A program made the position numbers and the translations under genes. Below, one piece after another: positions 12,980 through 20,085 of a stretch of 20,085 nt of DNA (its first letter is position 1; each line of letters starts with the position of its first letter). The notes under the pieces were generated by a model. The model was not told the DNA's origin. It saw only the letters and a list, made by a program, of their open reading frames with translations, and did no database searches. Source of the DNA: an uncultured Eubacterium sp. (GTDB taxonomy: Bacteria; Bacillota_A; Clostridia; Lachnospirales; Lachnospiraceae); contig CAJUSH010000052.1 in the NCBI GenBank assembly GCA_910589045.1, positions 1-20,085 of the forward strand, read 5' to 3'.

Positions 12980-14452
12980 GTGATTAAACAGATACAGGAG
13001 GTGCCGGTTACACCTGAAAGCTATCCGTTTGCAGGAGCCGCCCGCTATGTGGACCTGGACACATACGGATATGAGGAGCGGGAGTATTATATCAGGGGAA
13101 GCGCCAATGTGTACGAAAGCGTGGGGAATACCGGCGGGGTAGCGGTGAAAGTCCCCGATGCGCCCTATGTGAACCGGATGATTGTAAGGGCACCGAAGGA
13201 TCCCGCGCAGGCCAGCGGGAATATCGTCGTGGAGATCATAAACCCCACGTCGTTTATGGAGATCGACCGCATGTGGATTTTGGGCTACGGGAAGTTTTTG
13301 CGGGACGGGGATATTTATGTAGGGATTACCAGCAAGCCGAACACCATCGCAAAGCTGGTGGAGTTTGACAGGGAGCGCTACGGCTGTCTTTCCTGGAAAA
13401 ATCCGACCGGGGACGAGGCGTTCCCGTTTACGATGGAGGAAATCCGGGCGCGGGGGATTTTGCCGGATCTGGATATCCGCTACGAGACGGGACTGTTCTG
13501 GGATATGCTCACCGATCTGGCGTGGCTTTTGCGGGGCGACGATGCGATGAATCCGCTGCGCGGGGTAGAGGGGCGTTATGTGTACCTCACCGGCTGGTCT
13601 CAGTCGGCGTGCTATCTGTTCCGCTATGTCAACAGCTTTGCGTACCGGGACGAGGTGAAGCGGGGCGGACAGGTGTTTGACGGCTATCTGGCGGGCGGCG
13701 GCGTGCGAAACCTCATCGTACCGGTGAACCAGTATGAGGCGCTCATGGACTATGATTTCCGGCTGAAGCGCATCGAGCACGTGGAGCAGCCCTATATCTC
13801 GGTTCAGACCGAGAGCGAGAACAGCGCCTGGGACGCCTTCCGCACAAAGCGGCCGGACAGCGATTATCCCGGTTTTCTTTACCGGGAATATGAGGTGACG
13901 GGGGCCAGCCACGACACGATGTTCAGCTATGTGAACTACTATAAGCAGGATGCCGACCTGAAACGGATTGACCATCTGCCGGCCTACGTGGGGGAGCACG
14001 CGCACGGGAATGATTATCCGTCCCAGATTTTGTTTGCGGCGGCGTTCCGGAATCTGTTCCGCTGGGTGCGGGAGGGCGTGGCGCCGAAGAGCTGTGAACG
14101 GATTCCCGTGGACGAGAACGGGCAAAACCGAAAGGATGTGTTCGGGAATACGAGGGGCGGACTGCGCACCTGTCTGCTGAACTGTCCCACCGGACGCTAC
14201 GAAAGCACGAGCAGGGTTCCGAAAGGGGCCAGCTTTTTAGACCCAGGCTCCACGAAAGACCCGCTGTTCGGGTATCAGGAGGGATTTTCCCCTGCATTTC
14301 TAAAGGAGCTCTACGGCAGCCTCGAGCACTATGAGCAGCTGTGCGCGGAGGATACGAAGGAGCAGGTTGCAAAGGGCTTTGTGTGCAGGGAGGATGCCGA
14401 CGCGCTGGTGCGGATGGCAGTCTCTCTTGCAGAGGAAAGGGGGCTTTGCTGA
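12980..14452 (+). CDS. Alpha/beta hydrolase domain protein (Abhydrolase_10-like), putative esterase
   Basis: A 490-residue cytoplasmic protein resembling the alpha/beta hydrolase domain family PF20091. The nucleophile elbow is GWSQSA (205-210) with S207. The likely catalytic histidine is H311 in VTGASHDT. The acid may be E278 or E280 in SVQTESEN. Early beta strands show IVVEIINPTSF (81-92) and DIYVGITSKPN (111-121). The start codon is GTG at 12980, 9 nt after AGGAGGA. A nearby ATG at 12973 is in another frame and stops at once. It overlaps the next gene by one base (TGATG), so the two are translationally coupled. In a glycan operon it may remove an acyl or aromatic ester from the imported sugar. 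This is inference, and the family's biochemistry is poorly known. Confidence 0.75.
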   Translation: MIKQIQEVPVTPESYPFAGAARYVDLDTYGYEEREYYIRGSANVYESVGNTGGVAVKVPDAPYVNRMIVRAPKDPAQASGNIVVEIINPTSFMEIDRMWILGYGKFLRDGDIYVGITSKPNTIAKLVEFDRERYGCLSWKNPTGDEAFPFTMEEIRARGILPDLDIRYETGLFWDMLTDLAWLLRGDDAMNPLRGVEGRYVYLTGWSQSACYLFRYVNSFAYRDEVKRGGQVFDGYLAGGGVRNLIVPVNQYEALMDYDFRLKRIEHVEQPYISVQTESENSAWDAFRTKRPDSDYPGFLYREYEVTGASHDTMFSYVNYYKQDADLKRIDHLPAYVGEHAHGNDYPSQILFAAAFRNLFRWVREGVAPKSCERIPVDENGQNRKDVFGNTRGGLRTCLLNCPTGRYESTSRVPKGASFLDPGSTKDPLFGYQEGFSPAFLKELYGSLEHYEQLCAEDTKEQVAKGFVCREDADALVRMAVSLAEERGLC

Positions 14453-16035
14453 TGACAGCTGTTGAGCAGTACCGGGCGGCGATACTGACCTTTGAGAGCA
14501 AAAAAAGCTATGAAAACCCGTTTTTGGACTGTATGATCACGGCAACCTTTATCGGCCCCTCGGGTCAGAAGATCGTCCGGGAAGCATACTGGGACGGGGC
14601 GCAGATTTACCGCGTTTCCTTTGCGCCCACCGAGACGGGAAACTGGGAGTACTGTCTGAGCGCCCCAAAGGAAACGGGACTGGACCAGCTCTGGGGACAG
14701 CTCACATGTGTTCCCTATACCGGGGAGCTTGCCATCTACAGGCACGGATTTTTGAAGGTCAGCGGGGATAAACGCTATTTCACCTATGCGGACGGGACGC
14801 CCTTTTTCTGGCTGGGGGATACCCACTGGGAGTTTTCCTACCGGGAGCGTTGGGACGAGTCGAACCATCCGGGGATGGAGAGCATGTTTCGGGGGATGAT
14901 TGACCGGCGGCGGGAACAGGGCTATACGGTTTATCAGACGAATCTGCGCAGCGATGCCCTCATGGGCGGCGAGGCGTATTACTGGAAGAGTCCGGGGCTT
15001 CCAAACGTGGAGTTTTACCAGAAGGAGCTGGATCGCAGGATGCAGTATCTGGCGGACCGGGGCATCGTGAATGCGCTGGGCTTTGCGTGGTTTATGTCGA
15101 TTGAGAACAACGTGGAGACGTACAAAAATCTTGCCCGCTACATCATCGCCCGCTACGGCGCGCTGCCCGTGGTTTGGACGCTGGCCGGAGAGACCGGCGG
15201 GTATGAGAAAGCGCGCCAGCACTTCTACGTGGAGGAGTGGCGGAAGGTGGCGCTGTATGTGCGGGAGCACGACGGCTATCACCATCTGATGACCGCCCAT
15301 TATACAAACGAACGGCCCTTCCCTTCCTATTATCAGGATGAGGACTGGATGGATTTCACCTTAAACCAGGCTGGGCACGGCGACTATGTGATCAGCGTGG
15401 ACGATTACAAGGCGTTTTTAAAGGAGCACGGGGATAAGCCCTTCGTGGAGGGCGAGGCGTTCTACGAATACTGCTCGACGCTGGAGGAAAACGGAAGCCG
15501 CCTGTGCACGGACGCGATGCTGCGGCGCGTGGCGTATCTGACGATTCAGGCGGGCGGCTGCGGCTATACCTACGGCGCACAGGGAATCTGGGACATGGTG
15601 TGGGAAAAGGGACAGAAAAATGCCATGGCGCTTTTCAACCGTTTTGATGTGACCTGGGCGCAGGGCATTGACGGGCCGGGCGGCGCGCAGATGGGCTATA
15701 TGCGTAAATTTTATGAGGAGCAGCGGTTCTTTGAGCTGTATCCGTATCAGGCCGGGCAGGACGCCGCCGGAAATCCATTCGGAAAGAAGCTGCCGCTCAT
15801 CACGGTGACAAAGGATCGGACGCGCTGGGTGTTTTATTATCCCGAGTCCACGAGGAAAAGCGGGGAAATCAGGGGCTTTTGCCCGGGCGTGTATGTCCTG
15901 CGGTGGTTTAACCCGCGAAGCGGCCAATACGAGGGTGACGCGGAGGAATTTGAGGTGGAGGGCGATACGTGGAACATTCCGGCAAAGCCGGATGGGGGCG
16001 ACTGGTGTCTTGTTTTGCGGAAGAAAGCCGTGTGA
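14452..16035 (+). CDS. DUF5060-DUF4038 glycosidase, GH140/apiosidase-like (A)
   Basis: A 527-residue protein. Residues about 12-88 form a DUF5060 beta-sandwich (ENPFLDCMITATF, VREAYWDGAQIYRVSFAPTETGNWEY). A TIM barrel of the DUF4038/apiosidase-like type follows (about 97-420; DGTPFFWLGDTHWEFS at 114-129), and then a C-terminal beta domain like the collagen-binding-type module found in this family (about 430-525). Candidate catalytic acids are E247 (WTLAGETGG), where relatives usually have Asp, and E335 (PFVEGEAFYEY), the expected nucleophile. No signal peptide is visible. The ATG overlaps the upstream stop by one base, with GAGGAAAGGGGG as ribosome binding site. Characterised GH140 enzymes release apiose from rhamnogalacturonan II, but this protein is cytoplasmic and may cleave a small glycoside. 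Confidence 0.75.
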   Translation: MTAVEQYRAAILTFESKKSYENPFLDCMITATFIGPSGQKIVREAYWDGAQIYRVSFAPTETGNWEYCLSAPKETGLDQLWGQLTCVPYTGELAIYRHGFLKVSGDKRYFTYADGTPFFWLGDTHWEFSYRERWDESNHPGMESMFRGMIDRRREQGYTVYQTNLRSDALMGGEAYYWKSPGLPNVEFYQKELDRRMQYLADRGIVNALGFAWFMSIENNVETYKNLARYIIARYGALPVVWTLAGETGGYEKARQHFYVEEWRKVALYVREHDGYHHLMTAHYTNERPFPSYYQDEDWMDFTLNQAGHGDYVISVDDYKAFLKEHGDKPFVEGEAFYEYCSTLEENGSRLCTDAMLRRVAYLTIQAGGCGYTYGAQGIWDMVWEKGQKNAMALFNRFDVTWAQGIDGPGGAQMGYMRKFYEEQRFFELYPYQAGQDAAGNPFGKKLPLITVTKDRTRWVFYYPESTRKSGEIRGFCPGVYVLRWFNPRSGQYEGDAEEFEVEGDTWNIPAKPDGGDWCLVLRKKAV

Positions 16036-16106
16036 GCTGCAGGTTCATGCGGCCTGCACGCGGGCGAAGATGCGGGACGCAAATGATCAGGAGAAGGAGG
16101 ATGCAT

Positions 16107-17366
16107 ATGCTTCAGGTTTCGGAAAATAGAAAAAATATTTTAAAGGACGGGAAGCCGTTCTTTTATCTGGCGGACACATGCTGGTCCGCATTCACAAACA
16201 TGACTGACGAGGAGTGGGATTTTTATCTGTACAGGAGAAAGGCGCAGGGCTTTAACACGATTCAGATCAACATCCTTCCACAGTGGGACGCTTCCGTTAC
16301 GGATCTGGATTACAGACCCTTTGTGGACAATGACCCGCACCGTCTGAACGATGCCTATTTTGCACATGCGAGAAGTATGTGTGAAAAGGCGAAGGCGGAG
16401 GGCTTTGAGCTGGCGCTGGTTGTGCTGTGGTGCAATTATGTGCCGGGCACCTGGGCTTCCAGGATGCTTCCGGACGGGGTTCTTCCGTTTGACTGTCTGG
16501 AAGCTTATGCGCGGAAGGTGCATGCGGTTTTTACGGATTTGGAGCCGCTTTATGTGATCAGCGGCGATACGGATTTCCCGGAGGAGGAGACCGTCCGCTA
16601 TTACATGCAGGTGGGGCGCGTTTTAAAGGAGCTGGCGCAGGGGTGTCTTTTTACGACCCACATCAAGGGACGCTACTCGGATATCCCGGAAGAGCTGTAT
16701 GCGCTGCTTGACCTGTGCTTTTACCAGAGCGGGCACAATGCGAAGGACCTTGCGATGCCCTATTCCCTCAGCGAGAAGATGCAGGCGCTCTATCCCGGCA
16801 AGCCTCTTATCAACTCTGAGCCGTGCTATGAGCAGATGGGCTATTCCGGAAATATGTATGGACGCTGGAGTCGGAGGGATGTGCGCAGGGCCGCATGGGT
16901 GAGTGTGCTCTCCGGCGCCTGCGCCGGTGTGACCTACGGCGCGGCGGGCATTTACAGCTGGCACAAGGTGAAGAAGGGCTTCCACACGCTTCTTGGCGAA
17001 GGCTTTGATATGCCGATGTCCTGGGAGGAGGCGATGGCGTTTCCGGGCGCATGGGATTACGGATACCTGAAAATGCTGCTGGAGGAGCTGGATGCGACTG
17101 CCCTTACGCCGAGACAGGATCTGCTGGTGAATGACACTGCCGATATCCGGGTAGCGCAGGCAGGCTCAGAGCTGCTGCTTGTATATGTGCCGTTTAACAC
17201 GAAGGTTCGGCTGGATCTGGATCTGAGCGGCTGGGATGTGAAGGTCATTGACCTGGCGGAGCGCTTTACGGCTTATGTGGACGTAACCTTAAAGGATGAA
17301 AAGAGCGTCATCGGGATGCATCCCTTCGGCGAGGATGCGCTTATCGTGGCCCGGAAGATAAAATGA
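16107..17366 (+). CDS. DUF4038 glycosidase, GH140/apiosidase-like (B)
   Basis: A 419-residue relative of the preceding gene without the N-terminal DUF5060 domain. The barrel begins at once with DGKPFFYLADTCWSAF (14-29). Candidate catalytic residues are D154 (YVISGDTDF), the usual acid position in this family, and E238/E242 (PLINSEPCYEQMG), the usual nucleophile region. A short beta domain follows from about residue 335. No signal peptide is seen. The start is the second of two in-frame ATGs (16101, 16107), because GGAGAAGGAGG ends at 16100 and needs the spacing that 16107 gives. A small hairpin (TGCAGG/CCTGCA, 16038-16058) lies in the 71-bp gap before it. Having both types side by side suggests two linkages or two sugars rather than redundancy. 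Confidence 0.75.
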   Translation: MLQVSENRKNILKDGKPFFYLADTCWSAFTNMTDEEWDFYLYRRKAQGFNTIQINILPQWDASVTDLDYRPFVDNDPHRLNDAYFAHARSMCEKAKAEGFELALVVLWCNYVPGTWASRMLPDGVLPFDCLEAYARKVHAVFTDLEPLYVISGDTDFPEEETVRYYMQVGRVLKELAQGCLFTTHIKGRYSDIPEELYALLDLCFYQSGHNAKDLAMPYSLSEKMQALYPGKPLINSEPCYEQMGYSGNMYGRWSRRDVRRAAWVSVLSGACAGVTYGAAGIYSWHKVKKGFHTLLGEGFDMPMSWEEAMAFPGAWDYGYLKMLLEELDATALTPRQDLLVNDTADIRVAQAGSELLLVYVPFNTKVRLDLDLSGWDVKVIDLAERFTAYVDVTLKDEKSVIGMHPFGEDALIVARKIK

Positions 17367-17414
17367 GCCGTAAGGCAAAGTGAGCCGCAGGTTAAAATGA
17401 GCCGTGAGGCAAAG
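17359..17414 (+). repeat. Short tandem repeat, 34-bp period
   Basis: TAAAATGAGCCGTAAGGCAAAG (17359-17380) recurs with one change at 17393-17414. The first copy includes the stop codon of the upstream gene. The repeat fills the front of the 118-bp gap before the GH1 gene. It looks like a local duplication. No promoter or T-run is associated with it. Confidence 0.6.
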
Positions 17415-17484
17415 CGGCACGGAAAATAAACCGGAAGGCAGAATGCGTGACAGGATGCAACGAAATAGAGGAAGGAGAACTGCT

Positions 17485-18927
17485 ATGTCTGTTTTGAGAG
17501 AGGATTTTTTATGGGGCGGCGCGACTGCCGCCAACCAGTATGAGGGTGCATGGGATACGGACGGCAAGGGGCCGTCGATCTCCGATATGTGCACCAACGG
17601 GTCGCATACGACTCCGAAGCGGGTGACGCCGGTTTTTGAGGAGGGCACCCTTTACCCCAGCCGGGAGGCTACGGATTTTTACCATCACTATAAGGAGGAC
17701 ATTGCGCTGGCGGCGGAGATGGGTTTTAAGTGCTTCCGCATGTCCATCAACTGGACCCGGATTTTTCCGACCGGGATGGAGCAGGAGCCGCTGGAGGCGG
17801 GACTGGCCTTCTATGATGATGTGTTTGATGAGTTAAAGAAGTACGGGATCGAACCGTTGGTGACGATTTCCCATTACGAGCTTCCCTACGCGCTGGTGGA
17901 AGCATACAACGGCTGGTACGGCAGGGAGGTCATTGACTGCTATGTGCGCTACTGTGAGACGATTTTTGCGCGGTATCAGGACAAGGTGAAATACTGGCTG
18001 ACCTTCAATGAGATCAATTCCGGCACGATGCCGATGGGTGCAATCCTTTCCCTTGGCTGTGTGAAGGGCTACGCGGGGCCGGTGAACCAGGTTCCCGACG
18101 AAAAGCAGATCCGCTTCCAGGCGCTGCACCATCAGTTTGTGGCGAGCGCAAGGGTCATCAGGCTGGCGCATGAGAAATATCCGCAGTTTCAGATGGGCTG
18201 CATGTGCCTGTTTGCCACCAAATATCCGTATTCGTGCAATCCCGACGACGTGCTCAAATGCCAGCGGGAGATGCGCAGGATGAACTGGTTTACCTCGGAT
18301 GTCCACGTGCGGGGCGCTTATCCCGGCTACATGAACCGTTTCTTTGCGGAAAACGGGATTTCTATCGCAAAGGAGCCGGGGGATGACGCGGTATTGAAGG
18401 AGGGCGTTGTGGACTTTTACACGTTCAGCTATTATATGAGCGGATGTGAATCCACAGATCCGGAGAAGCTCTCAAAGGCGGGCGGAAACCTGGTCGGCGG
18501 CGTATCGAACCCCTATTTAAAGGCCAGCGACTGGGGATGGCAGATCGACCCGAAGGGCCTGCGCTACACGTTAAACGAGATTTACGACCGGTATCAGATC
18601 CCGCTCATGGTGGTGGAGAACGGCCTGGGAGCCTTCGACAGGCTCGAGGAGGACGGAAGCGTCCACGACAGCTACCGGATCGATTATCTGCGGCAGCATA
18701 TTGCGCAGATGGAGGAGGCCGTAAAGGACGGTGTGGATCTTATGGGCTATACCCCCTGGGGCTGGATTGACGTGGTGAGCGCCTCCACCGGTGAGATGGC
18801 AAAGCGCTACGGCTTTGTCTACGTCGACAAGTACGACGACGGAAGCGGGGATTTGAGCAGGCGCAGGAAGGATTCCTTCTATTGGTACAAGAAGGTGATT
18901 GAGAGCAACGGGGAGGATTTGTCGTAG
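17485..18927 (+). CDS. 6-phospho-beta-glucosidase, GH1
   Basis: A 480-residue GH1 enzyme that cleaves 6-phospho-beta-glucosides made by PTS uptake. The opening FLWGGATAANQYEGAW (8-23) is typical. The acid/base is E176 in LTFNEIN and the nucleophile E378 in VVENGLGA. The phospho-sugar signature is SASTGEMAKRYGFVYVD (432-448) with K440 and Y442, which separates 6-phospho-enzymes from plain beta-glucosidases. Length is normal and there is no signal peptide. The start is fixed by GAAGGAGAA just before the ATG. An extension back to 17404 covers the tandem repeat and is not conserved. It is the last gene before the operon terminator and gives the clearest evidence that the pathway substrate is a beta-glucoside phosphorylated on glucose C6. 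Confidence 0.95.
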   Translation: MSVLREDFLWGGATAANQYEGAWDTDGKGPSISDMCTNGSHTTPKRVTPVFEEGTLYPSREATDFYHHYKEDIALAAEMGFKCFRMSINWTRIFPTGMEQEPLEAGLAFYDDVFDELKKYGIEPLVTISHYELPYALVEAYNGWYGREVIDCYVRYCETIFARYQDKVKYWLTFNEINSGTMPMGAILSLGCVKGYAGPVNQVPDEKQIRFQALHHQFVASARVIRLAHEKYPQFQMGCMCLFATKYPYSCNPDDVLKCQREMRRMNWFTSDVHVRGAYPGYMNRFFAENGISIAKEPGDDAVLKEGVVDFYTFSYYMSGCESTDPEKLSKAGGNLVGGVSNPYLKASDWGWQIDPKGLRYTLNEIYDRYQIPLMVVENGLGAFDRLEEDGSVHDSYRIDYLRQHIAQMEEAVKDGVDLMGYTPWGWIDVVSASTGEMAKRYGFVYVDKYDDGSGDLSRRRKDSFYWYKKVIESNGEDLS

Positions 18928-18991
18928 ACGCATAGAGGGTGTGTGCGGGGAAGCCTTCGGCAGGAATGCCGGGTGTTATAGCGGACTGAAA

Positions 18992-19026
18992 AAAGGGGTT
19001 GCCGGGTTTGATCGGGCAGCCTCTTT
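18992..19026 (+). terminator. Operon terminator after GH1
   Basis: AAAGGGGTTGCC (18992-19003) pairs over 12 bp with GGCAGCCTCTTT (19015-19026), with two G-U pairs. The loop is 11 nt and the right arm ends in CTCTTTC and a T-rich stretch. It separates the sugar operon from the following HAD gene. Confidence 0.75.
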
Positions 19027-19090
19027 CTGCTATATTTTATTCCACAGGAAAGCTATTGTAAAATCATACATAAGAAATGAGGAGGAGACG

Positions 19091-19957
19091 ATGATAAAGG
19101 TAATTGCAAGTGATATGGACGGTACGCTGTTAAATGATGCGCATGAGCTGGAGCCGCAGACGGTGGAGGCGATCCGCCGGGCACAGGAGCGGGGAATCCG
19201 TTTTATGATCGCTACCGGGCGCAATTTTTCGCAGACGATGGAGCAGCTCGACGGACTTGACCTGGGCTGTGATTATATTCTGGCAAGCGGCGCCGAGGTG
19301 CGGGATGAAAAGCAGCAGGTCGTGAGCCGGATTGCCATGGACCCGGAGCTTTGCGCGGAGGTTTTTGAGGAGCTTTGCAAGTGGCCGGTTTCCGTGATTT
19401 TTTCGACGGATTCCTACAGCTACCGGATCGGGACGCCCGAGGAGGTGGAGCAGAGCCTGATCTTGCAGGCGCAGAATTTTCACCTGGATATATCGGAGGC
19501 AGCGCTTAGGGAATCACCGCTGTTTTTGCGGATGAAGGAGAACACAAGGGCCAGCCGGGATATGGAGGAGCTGAAAAAGGCCGGTGTCCCGATCTATAAG
19601 ATTTTTTTGTTTTCCGAGGATGTTGCGATGCTAAGGCGGCTGGGCGAGGTGCTCTCCGGGGACGGACGGATTGCGGTTGCGGCTTCCTTTGAGACAAATC
19701 TGGAGATTACGGATGTGCGGGCGCAGAAGGGTCCGGTTTTAAAGGCTTACATCGAGTCTCTGGGCTATACGATGGACGAGGTGATGGTGCTCGGGGACAG
19801 CACGAATGATTTCTCCATGCTGTCCATGGACTTCGGCGCAACCGTTGCCATGGGAAACGCGATGCCGGAGGTGAAGGAGGCGGCGAAGTACGTGACAAGG
19901 ACAAATCAGGAGGGAGGCGTGGCGTATACGATTGACTGCCTGTTAAAAAAAGTGTAA
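19091..19957 (+). CDS. Cof-type HAD-IIB family phosphatase
   Basis: A 288-residue HAD phosphatase. Motif I is SDMDGTL with D8 and D10, motif II T42 in ATGRN, the motif III lysine K213 in AQKGPVLK, and motif IV GDSTNDFSML with D236 and D240. The cap domain spans about 85-190. The start has AGGAGGAG directly upstream (a longer extension to 18899 covers the operon terminator). It lies behind that terminator, so it is probably transcribed separately from a promoter within about 19027-19080 that I could not pin down. It may dephosphorylate sugar phosphates arising from the neighbouring pathway. Proteins of this type are common and broad in specificity, so the link is weak. Confidence 0.9.
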   Translation: MIKVIASDMDGTLLNDAHELEPQTVEAIRRAQERGIRFMIATGRNFSQTMEQLDGLDLGCDYILASGAEVRDEKQQVVSRIAMDPELCAEVFEELCKWPVSVIFSTDSYSYRIGTPEEVEQSLILQAQNFHLDISEAALRESPLFLRMKENTRASRDMEELKKAGVPIYKIFLFSEDVAMLRRLGEVLSGDGRIAVAASFETNLEITDVRAQKGPVLKAYIESLGYTMDEVMVLGDSTNDFSMLSMDFGATVAMGNAMPEVKEAAKYVTRTNQEGGVAYTIDCLLKKV

Positions 19958-20085
19958 AAAGTGTGGTTTTTTGCGTCAGATTCTGCTAAAATTATTTTAA
20001 TTGTGGTAAAGCGAATTGTTATTCTGGGAGGAAAAGTGTGAATCCATAGCCTGAATTTTGGGCGCACTACCCCCTTGGTGGAAAA

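Noticed and set aside
12902..14125. 407-codon minus-strand frame opposite the alpha/beta hydrolase
   Set aside because: The plus-strand frame has the Ser nucleophile elbow, His motif and a strong Shine-Dalgarno sequence; the antisense frame shows only the histidine/proline/arginine bias of GC-rich shadow frames.
14329..15300. 323-codon minus-strand frame opposite GH140-like gene A
   Set aside because: No family similarity seen; the sense strand encodes a complete multi-domain enzyme.
16038..16058. TGCAGG/CCTGCA hairpin before GH140-like gene B as a terminator
   Set aside because: Short stem, no T-run, and the downstream genes lack another promoter, so termination here is unlikely.
19981..20085. 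Possible extended -10 promoter (TGCTAAAAT, 19984-19992) and a GGGAGG-type site before GTG near 20036-20040
   Set aside because: No good -35 is found at the right distance and the GTG frames stop almost at once; the window ends too soon to tell.
1..20085. CRISPR arrays, tRNA/rRNA genes, insertion sequences, phage genes
   Set aside because: No repeat-spacer pattern, no tRNA cloverleaf-like or rRNA sequence, and no transposase, integrase or phage protein was recognised on either strand.

Overview
The window looks like a chromosomal piece of a gut-type Lachnospiraceae (Clostridium cluster XIVa) or a close Firmicute. The evidence is GC-rich coding DNA with strong AGGAGG-type ribosome binding sites, short AT-rich promoters, PTS sugar uptake, a LicT/BglG-type antiterminator, a DUF4317 protein and intracellular glycosidases typical of plant-glycan-using gut Firmicutes. 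The species assignment is inference.

Layout. Positions 1-582 hold no convincing gene, only small hairpins and one good promoter. Then come three ordinary plus-strand genes: a short DUF4317 protein (583-1215), an AI-2E-family/PerM-like membrane protein (1378-2529) and a Cof-type HAD phosphatase (2598-3440). They end at a terminator. A convergent, minus-strand two-component system follows (response regulator 5279-4590, histidine kinase 4593-3562). It has its own promoter and terminator and no adjacent ABC transporter.

The main interest is the catabolic locus from about 5396 to 19026. It has two promoter/leader modules, at 5445-5568 and 8329-8461. Each carries a TTGACA promoter, a RAT-like (ribonucleic antiterminator) element and an overlapping intrinsic terminator. 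The first precedes a large GH106-like glycosidase. The second precedes, in order: PTS EIIA (Glc type), a GH43 enzyme, a LicT/BglG-type antiterminator with two PRDs, PTS EIIBC (beta-glucoside type), an alpha/beta hydrolase, two DUF4038/GH140-like (apiosidase-like) enzymes and a GH1 6-phospho-beta-glucosidase. A terminator follows, then a second Cof-type HAD phosphatase (19091-19957).

How the parts may work together (inference). The PTS imports and phosphorylates a small beta-glucoside carrying side sugars or acyl groups. None of the hydrolases has a signal peptide, so decoration is removed in the cytoplasm: the GH43, GH140-like and GH106-like enzymes remove pentose, apiose-like or rhamnose-like units, the alpha/beta hydrolase removes an ester, and the GH1 enzyme splits the phosphorylated glucoside. 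The antiterminator made by the operon would relieve termination in both leaders when the PTS substrate is present. The substrate is unknown; decorated plant glycosides (apiosyl, arabinosyl or rhamnosyl glucosides) are the best guess.
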